Source of the DNA: CAVZZG01 sp963779685
GTDB lineage: Bacteria > Actinomycetota > Thermoleophilia > Gaiellales > F1-60-MAGs149
Length of the DNA stretch: 64,000 bases
Direction: 5' to 3'
Assembly: GCA_963779685.1 (NCBI GenBank)
Contig: CAVZZG010000003.1
Span: 558,001 to 622,000 of the forward strand
Every line of letters starts with the position of its first letter. The first letter of the stretch is position 1. This document shows positions 31,817 through 40,004 of this stretch, piece by piece. The translations under genes and the position numbers were made by a program. The notes under the pieces are model-generated. The model was given only the letters and a program-made list of their open reading frames with translations, made no database searches and had not been told where the DNA came from.

Positions 31817-32094
31817 CCCAGGCCTTCCTCGAGGGCCTGCTGAGCCAGGTGATGGTGGTCACGCTCAAGCTGGCGCTGCCGACGCTCGTCGCCGGTCTCG
31901 GCGTCGGCCTGATCATCTCGGTGTTCCAGGCCGTCACCCAGATCCAGGAGATGACCCTCACCTTCGTGCCGAAGGTGGTCGCGGTCGGGCTGATCATGCT
32001 GATGGCCGGGCCGTGGATGCTGAACACGCTGATGGCGTTCACCGTCGAGGTCTACGCCCACATCCCCGACATGACGGCGTCGCTGGGCGGCTGA
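31813..32094 (+). CDS. fliQ: Flagellar export gate protein FliQ
   Basis: A 93-residue, two-helix subunit of the export gate. ATG 31813 overlaps the fliP stop. The conserved FliQ pattern is intact: PTLVAGLGVGLIISVFQAVTQIQEMTLTF and FVPKVVAVGLIMLMAGPWML. It packs around the FliP-FliR core. Confidence 0.96.
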   Translation: MTQAFLEGLLSQVMVVTLKLALPTLVAGLGVGLIISVFQAVTQIQEMTLTFVPKVVAVGLIMLMAGPWMLNTLMAFTVEVYAHIPDMTASLGG

Positions 32095-32098
32095 GGCG

Positions 32099-32878
32099 AT
32101 GGAGGTCGTCAACCAATTCACGGCTACCGGCGCCGCCGTGCTGATGCTGTCGATGGCGCGAGTGGCCGGGCTGTTCATGGTGGCCCCGGTGTTCTCGTCG
32201 AAGCTCATCCCGTCACGCGCCAAGGTCCTGATCGCGCTGGCCATCTCGCTCGGGGTCGCGCCCGCCGCAGGCAAGAACGGTGCCCCCACCGCGCTCGTCG
32301 AGCTGGCGGTGCTGGCCGTGAAGGAGGTGCTCGTCGGGGCCGCGATCGCCTTCTCGGTGGCGCTGGTGTTCGCCGCCGTGGCCTTCGCCGGGAGCCTGAT
32401 CGACCTGACCGTCGGGTTCGCGTTCGCCAACGTCGTCGACCCGCTCCAGGGGACGCAGATCTCGGTGATGGGTCAGCTGTACTCGCTGCTGGCCTCCGCC
32501 GTGTTCGTCGCCATCGCCGGGCCGGAGCTGGTGATCGCCGGCCTCGTCCGCTCGTTCGACGTGGTGCCGGTCACCCAGATGCCGGCCTGGTCGTCGCTGA
32601 CGGGCGAGATCGTGCAGTCCATGAGCGGGCTGTTCGCCGTCGGCCTGGAGGTCGCGGCGCCCGTGCTGATCACGCTCCTGGTCACCGACACGGCCGTCGG
32701 TTTCCTGGCCCGGGTCGCGCCCCAGATGAACATCTTCGGGATCGAGTTGCCCGGCAAGATCATGGCCATGTTCGTGCTGCTGGCCGTCACGGCGCCGTTC
32801 CTGGTGACGTCGATCTCGAGCCAGCTCGGCGACGGATTCGACCGCATGTTCGCCATGCTGCTGGGTGGGCCCGCGTGA
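32099..32878 (+). CDS. fliR: Flagellar export gate protein FliR
   Basis: A 259-residue membrane protein completing the FliPQR gate. Conserved features are RVAGLFMVAPVFSSKLIPSRAKVLIALAIS, the FAGSLIDLTVGFAFANVVDP segment after helix 3, and GFLARVAPQMNIFGIELPGK, a hallmark of FliR. It is a separate protein here and not fused to FlhB. A small open frame overlaps its stop. Confidence 0.96.
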   Translation: MEVVNQFTATGAAVLMLSMARVAGLFMVAPVFSSKLIPSRAKVLIALAISLGVAPAAGKNGAPTALVELAVLAVKEVLVGAAIAFSVALVFAAVAFAGSLIDLTVGFAFANVVDPLQGTQISVMGQLYSLLASAVFVAIAGPELVIAGLVRSFDVVPVTQMPAWSSLTGEIVQSMSGLFAVGLEVAAPVLITLLVTDTAVGFLARVAPQMNIFGIELPGKIMAMFVLLAVTAPFLVTSISSQLGDGFDRMFAMLLGGPA

Positions 32879-33093
32879 GCGCGGCCTGGGTGCAGATCGA
32901 CCTCGCGGTCGAGATCGAGGCGCCACTCGAGGTGCGTGCAGAGCCCGATGGCGACGGCGGCTGGCGGATCCGCCCGGAACGCTCGCAGGGCGGGGCGGGG
33001 ACGACCCTGTTCGGCTGGCTGCAGGCCGGCCCGCAGGACTACGCGATCCGAGTTGGCGGAGCCATCGGCACCCAGTCCGAGAACGGCGCGTAG
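32875..33093 (+). CDS. Small hypothetical protein downstream of fliR
   Basis: A 72-residue frame whose GTG overlaps the fliR stop (GTGA), the same coupling used by true genes in this operon. The product (MSAAWVQIDLAVEIE at the start) has no recognised domain and no membrane segment. Its last 55 nt overlap the convergent cupin gene, which weakens the case. It is either a small flagellar accessory protein or chance read-on after fliR. Confidence 0.35.
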   Translation: MSAAWVQIDLAVEIEAPLEVRAEPDGDGGWRIRPERSQGGAGTTLFGWLQAGPQDYAIRVGGAIGTQSENGA

Positions 33094-33560
33094 GCCTCCT
33101 CGGGGAAACGGGTCTCGGTCGTCACGCCGGCGCCGTGGCGCAGTGCAACCGGCGCCACGGGATAGAGGACGGCGAGGTCGGGCCGGGCGCCGACGGACAG
33201 CACCGTGCACGGCTCGTCGCCGCCCACCAGCACGTGCTCGGTCCATGCGGGGCAGTGGAAGTAGTCCCACCGCCGTAGCCGGCGCTCGACGCCCTCGACC
33301 AGCAGGATGCACTCGCCGGCGAGCACCAGGAACCCCTCCTGGGTGTCCTCGCCGTGGTACATGCAGGTGGGTTTCCCCGGCTCGAGGACGTGGATGTTGA
33401 TGCCCAGCTGGGGGAACCGGGCTTCGCCCTCGAACCGGCAGAAGGTGCCGAACGCCTCCGAGCGCTGCCACTGGGCCTCGAGGGCGTTCACGACGAACCA
33501 GCCGTCATCGGCCGCTACCAGGCCGTGGCCGTTATCGATCAGGGGAGCTTCGTGAGCCAT
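33039..33560 (-). CDS. Cupin-domain protein
   Basis: A 173-residue cupin. ATG 33560 is chosen because a TACCAT box ends 6 nt upstream and longer frames only add antisense shadow. Motifs: INIHVLEPGKPTCMYHGEDTQE and then GFLVLAGECILLVEGVERRL, with YFHCPAWTEHVLVGGD carrying the second His-containing cupin element. The N-terminus includes GWFVVNALEAQWQRSEAFG, which recurs in this subgroup. It lies on the opposite strand between fliR and flhB, downstream of the NlpC/P60 gene. Substrate unknown. Confidence 0.85.
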   Translation of the reverse strand: MAHEAPLIDNGHGLVAADDGWFVVNALEAQWQRSEAFGTFCRFEGEARFPQLGINIHVLEPGKPTCMYHGEDTQEGFLVLAGECILLVEGVERRLRRWDYFHCPAWTEHVLVGGDEPCTVLSVGARPDLAVLYPVAPVALRHGAGVTTETRFPEEAYAPFSDWVPMAPPTRIA

Positions 33561-33566
33561 CGCCCG

Positions 33567-33572
33567 ATGGTA
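33567..33572 (-). promoter_or_regulatory. Probable -10 element (TACCAT) for cupin gene
   Basis: On the minus strand TACCAT ends 6 nt before ATG 33560; no Shine-Dalgarno site is present. Confidence 0.45.
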
Positions 33573-33589
33573 CGGCACCGTCCCGCCGG

Positions 33590-34006
33590 TCACCAGGCGC
33601 GGGCCGCCCCGATGTAGCCCGGGTGCCGTTTCGGGCCGCGCAGCCAGCCGTAGCTGACGCGCGTGCCCGTGCGCGGTGAGTGGATGAACCGGTTGTGGCC
33701 CACGTAGATGGCGACGTGGGAGGGGGCCGAGCGCGATCCGAAGAACAGGATGTCGCCGGGGTGCGGGTGGCGAACGTGGCGCAGATCGGCCCAGAGCGCG
33801 TAGCTCGAGTGGGCGAGTTGCACGTGGACGTGGCGATAGACCGCGTAGACGAGGCCGGAGCAGTCGACGCCTGCGCGGGATGCGCCCGCCCACCGGTAGG
33901 GCGTGCCGAGGAACGAGCGAGCGATCCGGACCACCTGCTGGCGGCGGGCGGAGACAACTGAGACGTGGGCGTGCGCAGGACTCTGCCCCACTGCGAGTGG
34001 CAGCAT
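33590..34006 (-). CDS. NlpC/P60 peptidoglycan endopeptidase
   Basis: Cell-wall hydrolase cutting peptide stems. AGGAGGAA lies 7-8 nt before ATG 34006, giving 138 residues; the longer frame reaching 34180 is Arg-rich shadow. Catalytic Cys is in GVDCSGLVYAVYRHV, the His in PSHVAIYVG, and a third polar residue follows in RFIHSPRTG. The N-terminus (MLPLAVGQSPAHAHV) is a poor signal peptide, so export is uncertain. It is encoded between fliR and flhB on the opposite strand. Its NlpC/P60 domain is similar in layout to that of the flagellar hydrolase at 60322. Confidence 0.85.
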   Translation of the reverse strand: MLPLAVGQSPAHAHVSVVSARRQQVVRIARSFLGTPYRWAGASRAGVDCSGLVYAVYRHVHVQLAHSSYALWADLRHVRHPHPGDILFFGSRSAPSHVAIYVGHNRFIHSPRTGTRVSYGWLRGPKRHPGYIGAARAW

Positions 34007-34207
34007 GCGAAGGATTCCTCCTGGTCGGCGGCGGGCGCGCAATCGGCGCCGGCGGCGGCGGAGCCACGCATCGCGCCCTGCAGGCTGCAGGGGCCAGCGC
34101 GACTCCTGTCGTGTCGCGTATCCGCCACCAACCATACACGAGCGGTACCGATGTGCCCGCATTTCCCCCGGCAGGGGCATCGCCGGCTCGGCTCGGCTTT
34201 CCGACCT

Positions 34208-34235
34208 TCAAGTGGTACAGACCAGCTGCCGATAC
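34208..34235 (+). promoter_or_regulatory. Sigma-28-type promoter for flhB-flhA operon
   Basis: TCAAG (34208-34212), 15 nt, then GCCGATAC (34228-34235), about 74 nt before the flhB start. Same -35, spacing and -10 as the fliP promoter. Confidence 0.75.
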
Positions 34236-34308
34236 TGGGGCGAGACGCCCGCAAGGGAGTGCGAGCACCCGTGTCGGTCAGGACGACCACGCACCACGAG
34301 AGGTCCGG

Positions 34309-35371
34309 ATGGCCGGCGAGCGCACGGAACGAGCAACCCCCAAACGACGCGGAGAGGCACGGCGGAAGGGGCAGGTCGCACGCAGCACGGAGGTCAACTC
34401 GACCGTCGTGCTGCTGTCGGCTGCCACCGCCCTGGCCCTGACGGCGACGGCAAGCGCCAGCACGCTGCGCCTGCTGGTGACCGAGACGATGGGCCGGGTG
34501 TCCCAGCCCGACATCACCTCGGAGACGATCTTCGGCCTGATCCGCCACTGGGCCTCGGTGCTCGGCGAGCTCCTGATGCCGGTGCTGGCGGCGGCCGCGG
34601 CGGGCGCGCTGATCGCGAACGTCGTCCAGAACCGGCCCGGGATCAACATGTCCGCGCTGAAGCCGGACTTCCACAAGATCTCACCGGTCGCCGGCGCGAA
34701 GCGCATGATCGGGATGCAGGCGGTCGCCGAACTGGTCAAGGCCATCCTCAAGGTCGCGATCGTGGCGACGGTCGCCGTGATGGTGCTCTGGCCTGAGGTC
34801 GCCAACATGACGCGCCTCGGAGATCTGCCCGAGAGCGCCATCGCCGGGTTCGCTCTGTCGCTCATCGCCCGGCTCTCGTTCGCCATCATCGGCGTGCTCG
34901 TGCCGCTGGCCGTCATCGACTACATCTTCCAGAAGCGCCAGTACGAGAAGTCCCTGCGGATGTCCAAGCAGGAGGTCAAGGAGGAGCAGCGCCAGCAGGA
35001 ACATCTCGCCGGAGATCAAGGGCGCGTTGCGGCGCAGGCAGGTGCAGATGTCGCGCCAGCGAATGCTCGCGCAGGTGCCGAGCGCCGATGTCGTCGTGAC
35101 CAACCCGACTCACTTCGCCGTGGCGCTGCGCTATGGCCGTGACGTCGCGGCGCCCCGCGTCGTCGCCAAGGGCGCCGACCTGCTCGCGCACCGGATCCGC
35201 GAGATCGCCGAGGAGAACGGCGTCGCCATCGTCGAGAACCGGGCCCTGGCCCGGTCGCTGTACGCCGAGGTCGAGGTCGACCAGGAGATCCCGCCGGCGT
35301 TCTTCGCCGCGGTCGCCGAGGTGCTCGCGTTCGTGTACCGGACGTCCCGGCGGAGGCTGAGCTGGGTCTGA
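34309..35371 (+). CDS. flhB: Flagellar export protein FlhB, split by an apparent +1 frameshift
   Basis: Substrate-switch component of flagellar export. The first frame from ATG 34309 gives GERTERATPKRRGEARRKGQ, four membrane helices and the linker MSKQEVKEEQRQQ; the FlhB cytoplasmic domain, including the autocleavage motif NPTH (in VVVTNPTHFAVAL) and SPEIKGALRRRQVQMSRQR, is in the next frame. The 1063-nt span is one base over a multiple of three. Removing one A from GGAAC at 34998-35002 restores a continuous protein of about 353 residues, the normal FlhB length. Since flhA and other flagellar genes look intact, a sequence error is the simplest reading, but true inactivation is possible. The stop overlaps the flhA start. 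Confidence 0.85.
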
Positions 35372-37476
35372 TGGCAGCGGTCGCCTACGAGAACACCCTG
35401 ACCGGGCGGATCCTCCGCCACGCCGACCTCGGCGTGGCGATCGCCGTCGTGATGGTGGTCGTGATGATGGTGCTGCCGCTCCCGGCGGTGCTGCTGGACG
35501 TGCTCATCACGATCAACCTGTCGATCGCGCTGACCGTGATCCTGATCTCGATGTACACGCAGGATGCGCTCGACCTGTCGGTGTTCCCGTCGCTGCTGTT
35601 GTTCACGACCCTGTTCCGGCTGGCCATCAACATCTCGGTCACGCGGCTGATCCTGCTGCACGGCGACGCCGGCGCGGTCATCCACGCGTTCGGGTCGTTC
35701 GTCGTCGGCGGCAACGTCGTGGTCGGCCTGGTCGTGTTCCTGATCATCGTGATCATCCAGTTCGTCGTCATCACCAGCGGCGCCGGCCGGGTCGCGGAGG
35801 TTGCGGCGCGGTTCACCCTCGACGCGATGCCCGGCAAGCAGATGGCGATCGATGCCGACCTCAACGCCGGCCAGATCACGGATCAGGAGGCCCGCCAGCG
35901 CCGCGACAAGATCCAGCGCGAGGCCGACTTCTACGGATCCATGGACGGCGCGTCCAAGTTCGTCAAGGGCGACGCGGTCGCCGGCCTCGTGATCGTCGGC
36001 ATCAACCTCGTGGCCGGCATCGCGATCGGCGTCATCCAGCAGGGCATGGGGTTCTCCGAGGCCGTGTCGACGTTCTCCCTGCTGTCGATCGGCGACGGCC
36101 TCGCGGCCCAGATCCCGGCGCTGCTGATCTCGACCGCGACCGGCATCATCGTCACGCGCGCGGCGACGGACGCCGATACGAACCTGGGCATGGACATGGC
36201 CGCGCAGGTGCTGCGCCAGCCGCGCCCGATCGCCATCGCGGCCGTCGTGATCGGCGTGTTCGGGCTCGTCCCCGGCCTGCCTCACTGGCCGTTCCTGATC
36301 CTCGCGGCCGTGCTCGGGTTCCTCGCCAGCGGCATCACCGCCCGGCGGAAGGCCGAGGCCACTGCCCAGTCGGAGCTCGATGACGCCGAGGCGCAGCGCG
36401 CCCTCCCGGCACCCCAGGATCAGGTCACGAAGTCGCTCACCCTGGACGCGCTGGAGCTCGAGATCGGCTACGGGCTGATTCCGCTGGTCGATGAGAGCGA
36501 GGGCGGTGAGCTGCTCAAGCGCGTCGGCATGGTGCGCAAGCAGATGGCGGCCGAGCTCGGCCTGATCCTGTCACCGATCCGGATCCGCGACAACGTGCAG
36601 CTCGAGTCCCACGAGTACGCGATCCGCATCAAGGGCGGCGAGGTGGCGCGCGGCAAGCTCGCAGCCGGCTGCCTGCTGGCCATGAACCCCGGTGATGCGG
36701 ATCCCTCGATCCCGGGCGAGCAGACCGTGGAGCCCGCCTTCGGACTGCCGGCGGTGTGGATCGCCACCGCGACCCGCGACATGGCGGAGGCGGCCGGGTA
36801 CACCGTCGTCGACCACCCCTCGGTGATCATCACGCACCTCACGGAGGGCATCCGCCAGCACGCGTCGGAGCTGCTCTCCCGGCAGGATGCGCGGACGTTG
36901 CTCGATCACCTCCACGAGCGCTACCCGGCGGTCGTCGACGAGCTCGTCCCCGATGTCTGCTCGATCGGCGAGGTGCACCGCGTGCTCCAGCTGCTGCTGG
37001 CCGAGGGCGTGTCGATCCGCGACCTGGTCACGATCCTCGAGACGCTCGGCGATCGAGGGCGCCTGACCAAGGATCCGTCGCTGCTCGCCGAGTACTGCCG
37101 CCAGGCGCTTGCACGCCAGCTGACCCACGGCGCGATCGACCCGTTCGGGACGCTCCCGGCGATCGTCCTCGAACCGACGCTCGAGTCGGAGCTCGGGGAC
37201 TCCGTCATCCAGACCGCCGACGGCGCCTACCTCGGGCTCGATCCCGGCCGTGCCGAGCTGCTCGTGACCGGCGTGCGCGACGAGGTCGAGCAGTCAGCGG
37301 CCCGCGGAGTGCGCGCGTCCATCGTCTGCTCGCCCAAGGTGCGGCGCCACCTCCGCCAGCTCGTCTCCCACGCCCTGCCGCGAACCGCGGTCCTCTCCTA
37401 CAACGAGATCCTCCCGACCACGCACGTGGAACCGGTCGGGACGGTCACGCTCGTCTCTGAAGGGAGCGTTGCATGA
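35371..37476 (+). CDS. flhA: Flagellar export protein FlhA
   Basis: Large export-gate subunit, 701 residues. The N-terminal half has about eight membrane helices, including the conserved FHIPEP-type loop with KGDAVAGLVIVGINLVAG and the cytoplasmic loop PGKQMAIDADLNAG with charged residues needed for proton-driven export. The C-terminal half is the soluble ring domain that binds export chaperones (PLVDESEGGELLKRVGMVRKQ, then the hydrophobic patch region VDELVPDVCSIGEVHRVLQLLL). ATG overlaps the flhB stop; the stop overlaps flhF. Confidence 0.97.
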   Translation: MAAVAYENTLTGRILRHADLGVAIAVVMVVVMMVLPLPAVLLDVLITINLSIALTVILISMYTQDALDLSVFPSLLLFTTLFRLAINISVTRLILLHGDAGAVIHAFGSFVVGGNVVVGLVVFLIIVIIQFVVITSGAGRVAEVAARFTLDAMPGKQMAIDADLNAGQITDQEARQRRDKIQREADFYGSMDGASKFVKGDAVAGLVIVGINLVAGIAIGVIQQGMGFSEAVSTFSLLSIGDGLAAQIPALLISTATGIIVTRAATDADTNLGMDMAAQVLRQPRPIAIAAVVIGVFGLVPGLPHWPFLILAAVLGFLASGITARRKAEATAQSELDDAEAQRALPAPQDQVTKSLTLDALELEIGYGLIPLVDESEGGELLKRVGMVRKQMAAELGLILSPIRIRDNVQLESHEYAIRIKGGEVARGKLAAGCLLAMNPGDADPSIPGEQTVEPAFGLPAVWIATATRDMAEAAGYTVVDHPSVIITHLTEGIRQHASELLSRQDARTLLDHLHERYPAVVDELVPDVCSIGEVHRVLQLLLAEGVSIRDLVTILETLGDRGRLTKDPSLLAEYCRQALARQLTHGAIDPFGTLPAIVLEPTLESELGDSVIQTADGAYLGLDPGRAELLVTGVRDEVEQSAARGVRASIVCSPKVRRHLRQLVSHALPRTAVLSYNEILPTTHVEPVGTVTLVSEGSVA

Positions 37477-38780
37477 AGTTCAAGAGCTACAGCGGCCGGA
37501 CGGTGGCCGAGCTGGTACCGAAGATCCACGCCGAGCTCGGTCCCGAGGCCGTCATCCTCAAGCAGCGGCCGACCCGCCTGGGCGGCGTAGGCGGCTTCTT
37601 CGCCCACAGCGGCGTCGAGGTGCTCGCAGCCGACGCCATGCCCGACGCCGGCGCCGCCGTGCCGGAGGCGAGCGTGCGGCGAGTCGACGTCAGCGATGCC
37701 GACACGAGTCGCGACGAGCTGTTGCGCCAGACGTTCGCGGATGCGCTGGCAGCTCGGGTCGAGCCCGACCCTTCGCCGGAGGCGGAGGTCTCGGTCGAGC
37801 CGGCCGGCGCACTCGCGCTGGACGCGCCGGCCCCGGCGCCCGAGCCGGTCGTGGCGGCGGCCACCGCCCACGAGGCCTACACGGGCCGGGTACGTCCGTT
37901 CGAGCCCGTGCGGATCAGCTCGACGCGGGCAGCCACCGGCATGCACGTCGGCCCCAACGTGCGGCAGGAGCCCGCGCTCGCACCCCTGGACGAGGAGTCC
38001 GAGGGCCTGGCGCTGGAACTGGAGCGCTGCGGTGTCTCGCGGCGGGCCGCCGAGGCGCTCGTGCGCGAGGTCAGGTTCCACGTCCAGCCGTTCGGCGAGG
38101 ACTCCCTGCGCGACGCGGCCCGCAGGCGGATCGCCTCGCGCATCCGGGTCGAGCAGGGTTGGGTGCCGGCCGGCACGGCCCGGCGGGTCGCGGTGATCGG
38201 CGGATCGGGGTCGGGCAAGACGACCGCGGTGGCGAACCTGGCAGCCGCCTTCGGGGCGGCCGCGATGACCGTCGGCATCGTCATCGTGGCGCGCCGTGAC
38301 GAGGGCGATCAGATGCTGCCGCGGCTGGGTGCGGCCGGCGGCTCCCAGGCCGACCACGCGCTCGCCTACATGGCCGGCGCCGACGTCTGCCGGGTGGCGT
38401 CCGGCGAGGAGGCGCGGCGCGGGCTGGCGCGCCTGGCTGCCCGCGACGTGGTGTTGATCGACACGCCGGGCGTGCAGCCCGATGGCGACGAGGCGGTGGC
38501 GGAGATCCTGCGGAGCGCGTCTCCCGACGAGATCCACGCGACCGTCCCGCTGGGCATCGCCGAGCGCGAGGCGGCAGCGCTGCTCGCCCGCCTGGAACGG
38601 CTCGGCGCGAATCGCCTGCTCGTCACCCGGACGGACGAGGCGCGGTTCGCCGGCCCCCTCTACGAACTGGCGACGACGTTCGAGATGCCGCTCGGCTACC
38701 TCGGCTGCGGGCCGAGCGTACCGGGCGGGCTGAAGCCCGCCGACGGGGGCTCGATCGCGGCCCGGATTCTGCCGATGTGA
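37473..38780 (+). CDS. flhF: SRP-family GTPase FlhF
   Basis: Sets flagellar position and number. It has 435 residues: basic N-terminal domain MKFKSYSGRTVAELVPKI with LGPEAVILKQR (typical of FlhF), a Pro/Ala-rich variable linker (about residues 60-140), then the NG domain with the P-loop VIGGSGSGKTTAVANLA, VLIDTPGVQPDGDE (G3), and NRLLVTRTDEA, which replaces the common TKxD (G4) motif. The TRTDEA variant is a small oddity. ATG overlaps the flhA stop. FlhG/MinD-like partner is not in the window. Confidence 0.93.
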   Translation: MKFKSYSGRTVAELVPKIHAELGPEAVILKQRPTRLGGVGGFFAHSGVEVLAADAMPDAGAAVPEASVRRVDVSDADTSRDELLRQTFADALAARVEPDPSPEAEVSVEPAGALALDAPAPAPEPVVAAATAHEAYTGRVRPFEPVRISSTRAATGMHVGPNVRQEPALAPLDEESEGLALELERCGVSRRAAEALVREVRFHVQPFGEDSLRDAARRRIASRIRVEQGWVPAGTARRVAVIGGSGSGKTTAVANLAAAFGAAAMTVGIVIVARRDEGDQMLPRLGAAGGSQADHALAYMAGADVCRVASGEEARRGLARLAARDVVLIDTPGVQPDGDEAVAEILRSASPDEIHATVPLGIAEREAAALLARLERLGANRLLVTRTDEARFAGPLYELATTFEMPLGYLGCGPSVPGGLKPADGGSIAARILPM

Positions 38781-38797
38781 TGAAGCGGAGCTGACGA

Positions 38798-39163
38798 ATG
38801 GCAGACGGCGACCTCGATACCCCTGCGGCGATCTCCGCGATCGTCGACCCGATCAAGGCGGTCGGCGGCCTGGTGGGCTTTGCCATCGGCGCACTGGCCA
38901 CGTACCGGTCGGGCGGCGCGATCCCGGATTCGATCATGCACGGCATCCTGGGTGCCCTGCTGCTGTATCCGGTGGCCTGGTTCCTGGCTCTGATCCTCGT
39001 ACGCGAGGGGATCCGCGCCAACGTGGACGATCAGCGCAGGGCCTACGAACGGAAGGTCGTCGACGCCAAGCGCCAGATCGCCCAGCAGATGCAGTCGGCG
39101 GGTATGCCGTTGCCGCCGGCGCTGCAGGAGTACAACCGGGCCGAGTTGCCGCCCGGCTCCTGA
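38798..39163 (+). CDS. Uncharacterised membrane protein in flagellar operon
   Basis: A 121-residue protein with two probable membrane segments (AVGGLVGFAIGALATY and GILGALLLYPVAWFLALILV) and a charged, coiled C-terminal tail (RRAYERKVVDAKRQIAQQMQ). CGGAG lies 7 nt before ATG 38798. It follows flhF by 17 nt and is followed by three more unknown genes with minimal gaps, so it is co-transcribed with flagellar genes. No family was recognised. A membrane anchor for a flagellar positioning or motor accessory complex is a guess based only on location. Confidence 0.7.
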   Translation: MADGDLDTPAAISAIVDPIKAVGGLVGFAIGALATYRSGGAIPDSIMHGILGALLLYPVAWFLALILVREGIRANVDDQRRAYERKVVDAKRQIAQQMQSAGMPLPPALQEYNRAELPPGS

Positions 39164-39171
39164 GGTGAGCG

Positions 39172-39474
39172 ATGAGCGAGGTCTCTCCGATCGGCATCCC
39201 GAATCTGCTCTCCCAGGGTGACGTGCTCGCACGGACGCGCGGAGCGCAGGCCGGGGCCGAGCAGGTCCTCAAGGAACAGGCCGCCGTCGAGGTGCGCCGC
39301 GCCGCCGACCGCCGCGCCGAGCAGGTGCAGGCGTCGGCCCGGATCGGGGCCGCGGGCCGCCGCCGGCGCGAGGACGACCGGCGCGGCTCGCGCCAGCATC
39401 ACGATCTGTACGACGCCGGCGACGAGGAGCCCGAGGATGGCGACGAGGGCCATCGCCTGGACGTGAGCGCGTGA
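39172..39474 (+). CDS. Uncharacterised charged helical protein in flagellar operon
   Basis: A 100-residue protein: a short N-terminus (MSEVSPIGIPNLLSQGDVLA), a long helical Ala/Arg/Glu-rich middle (about residues 22-65) likely to form coiled coil, and an acidic His-containing tail. GAGGTGA precedes ATG 39172. Its stop overlaps the GTG of the next gene. The helical, hydrophilic composition recalls small flagellar chaperone- or FliJ-like proteins, but there is no sequence evidence for such a role. Confidence 0.6.
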   Translation: MSEVSPIGIPNLLSQGDVLARTRGAQAGAEQVLKEQAAVEVRRAADRRAEQVQASARIGAAGRRRREDDRRGSRQHHDLYDAGDEEPEDGDEGHRLDVSA

Positions 39475-40004
39475 TCGGCTACCTCGCGGTGATCCTCCAG
39501 GAGCCGACCGGGTACCTCGGCGGCGTGCTCGTCGCGGACGATTTCGGCCTGCCGCTCGAGTTCCGGCACACGATGCCGGTGCGGCCCACGAAGCTGCAGC
39601 GGGCGCTCTACGGCAGCTCGCTCGACCGGTACCTGCGCAGTGCGGTGATCACGCGGCGCCTGATCGAGGGCATCGAGCACGAGCCGGCCGTGGTGCTGGT
39701 CGACGATCCGGTGCTGATCGGCCCGGGGGAGCCGCCCCTGGCGCACGCGTCGGCCAGCGGCGTCGATCCCGTGGGTCCGGTCGGCCACGTGGAGCCGTTC
39801 GGTGGTGCTGCTGCCGGCTTCCTCCTGCAGGTGCGTGCCGACGAGGCCCCGCTTCGTCTCGTCACCGAGGCGCCGCCGCACGTCTACGGCGAGATGGGCG
39901 GTGCCCTGTGCCGGGCCGCGCAGACGATGGACATCGCGGAGCCGATGCAGCGGGTGCGGTCGGGGTTGCAGATGATCGCGGCCGGCGACGTGGCCGCGGC
40001 ATGA
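39471..40004 (+). CDS. Uncharacterised protein in flagellar operon
   Basis: A 177-residue protein from GTG 39471 (overlap with the previous stop). The first 85 residues are conserved-looking and well ordered (YLAVILQEPTGYLGGVLVAD, FGLPLEFRHTMPVRPTKLQ, ALYGSSLDRYLRS), followed by an Ala/Gly/Pro-rich C-terminal part. No membrane segment or signal peptide. The next gene starts inside its stop (ATGA). Family not recognised; it appears to be a standing member of this flagellar operon. Confidence 0.65.
   Translation: MIGYLAVILQEPTGYLGGVLVADDFGLPLEFRHTMPVRPTKLQRALYGSSLDRYLRSAVITRRLIEGIEHEPAVVLVDDPVLIGPGEPPLAHASASGVDPVGPVGHVEPFGGAAAGFLLQVRADEAPLRLVTEAPPHVYGEMGGALCRAAQTMDIAEPMQRVRSGLQMIAAGDVAAA

Noticed and set aside
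34010..34200. A c-di-AMP (ydaO-type) riboswitch upstream of the NlpC/P60 gene
   Set aside because: Such riboswitches often precede wall hydrolases in actinobacteria, but the conserved core sequences could not be found here.
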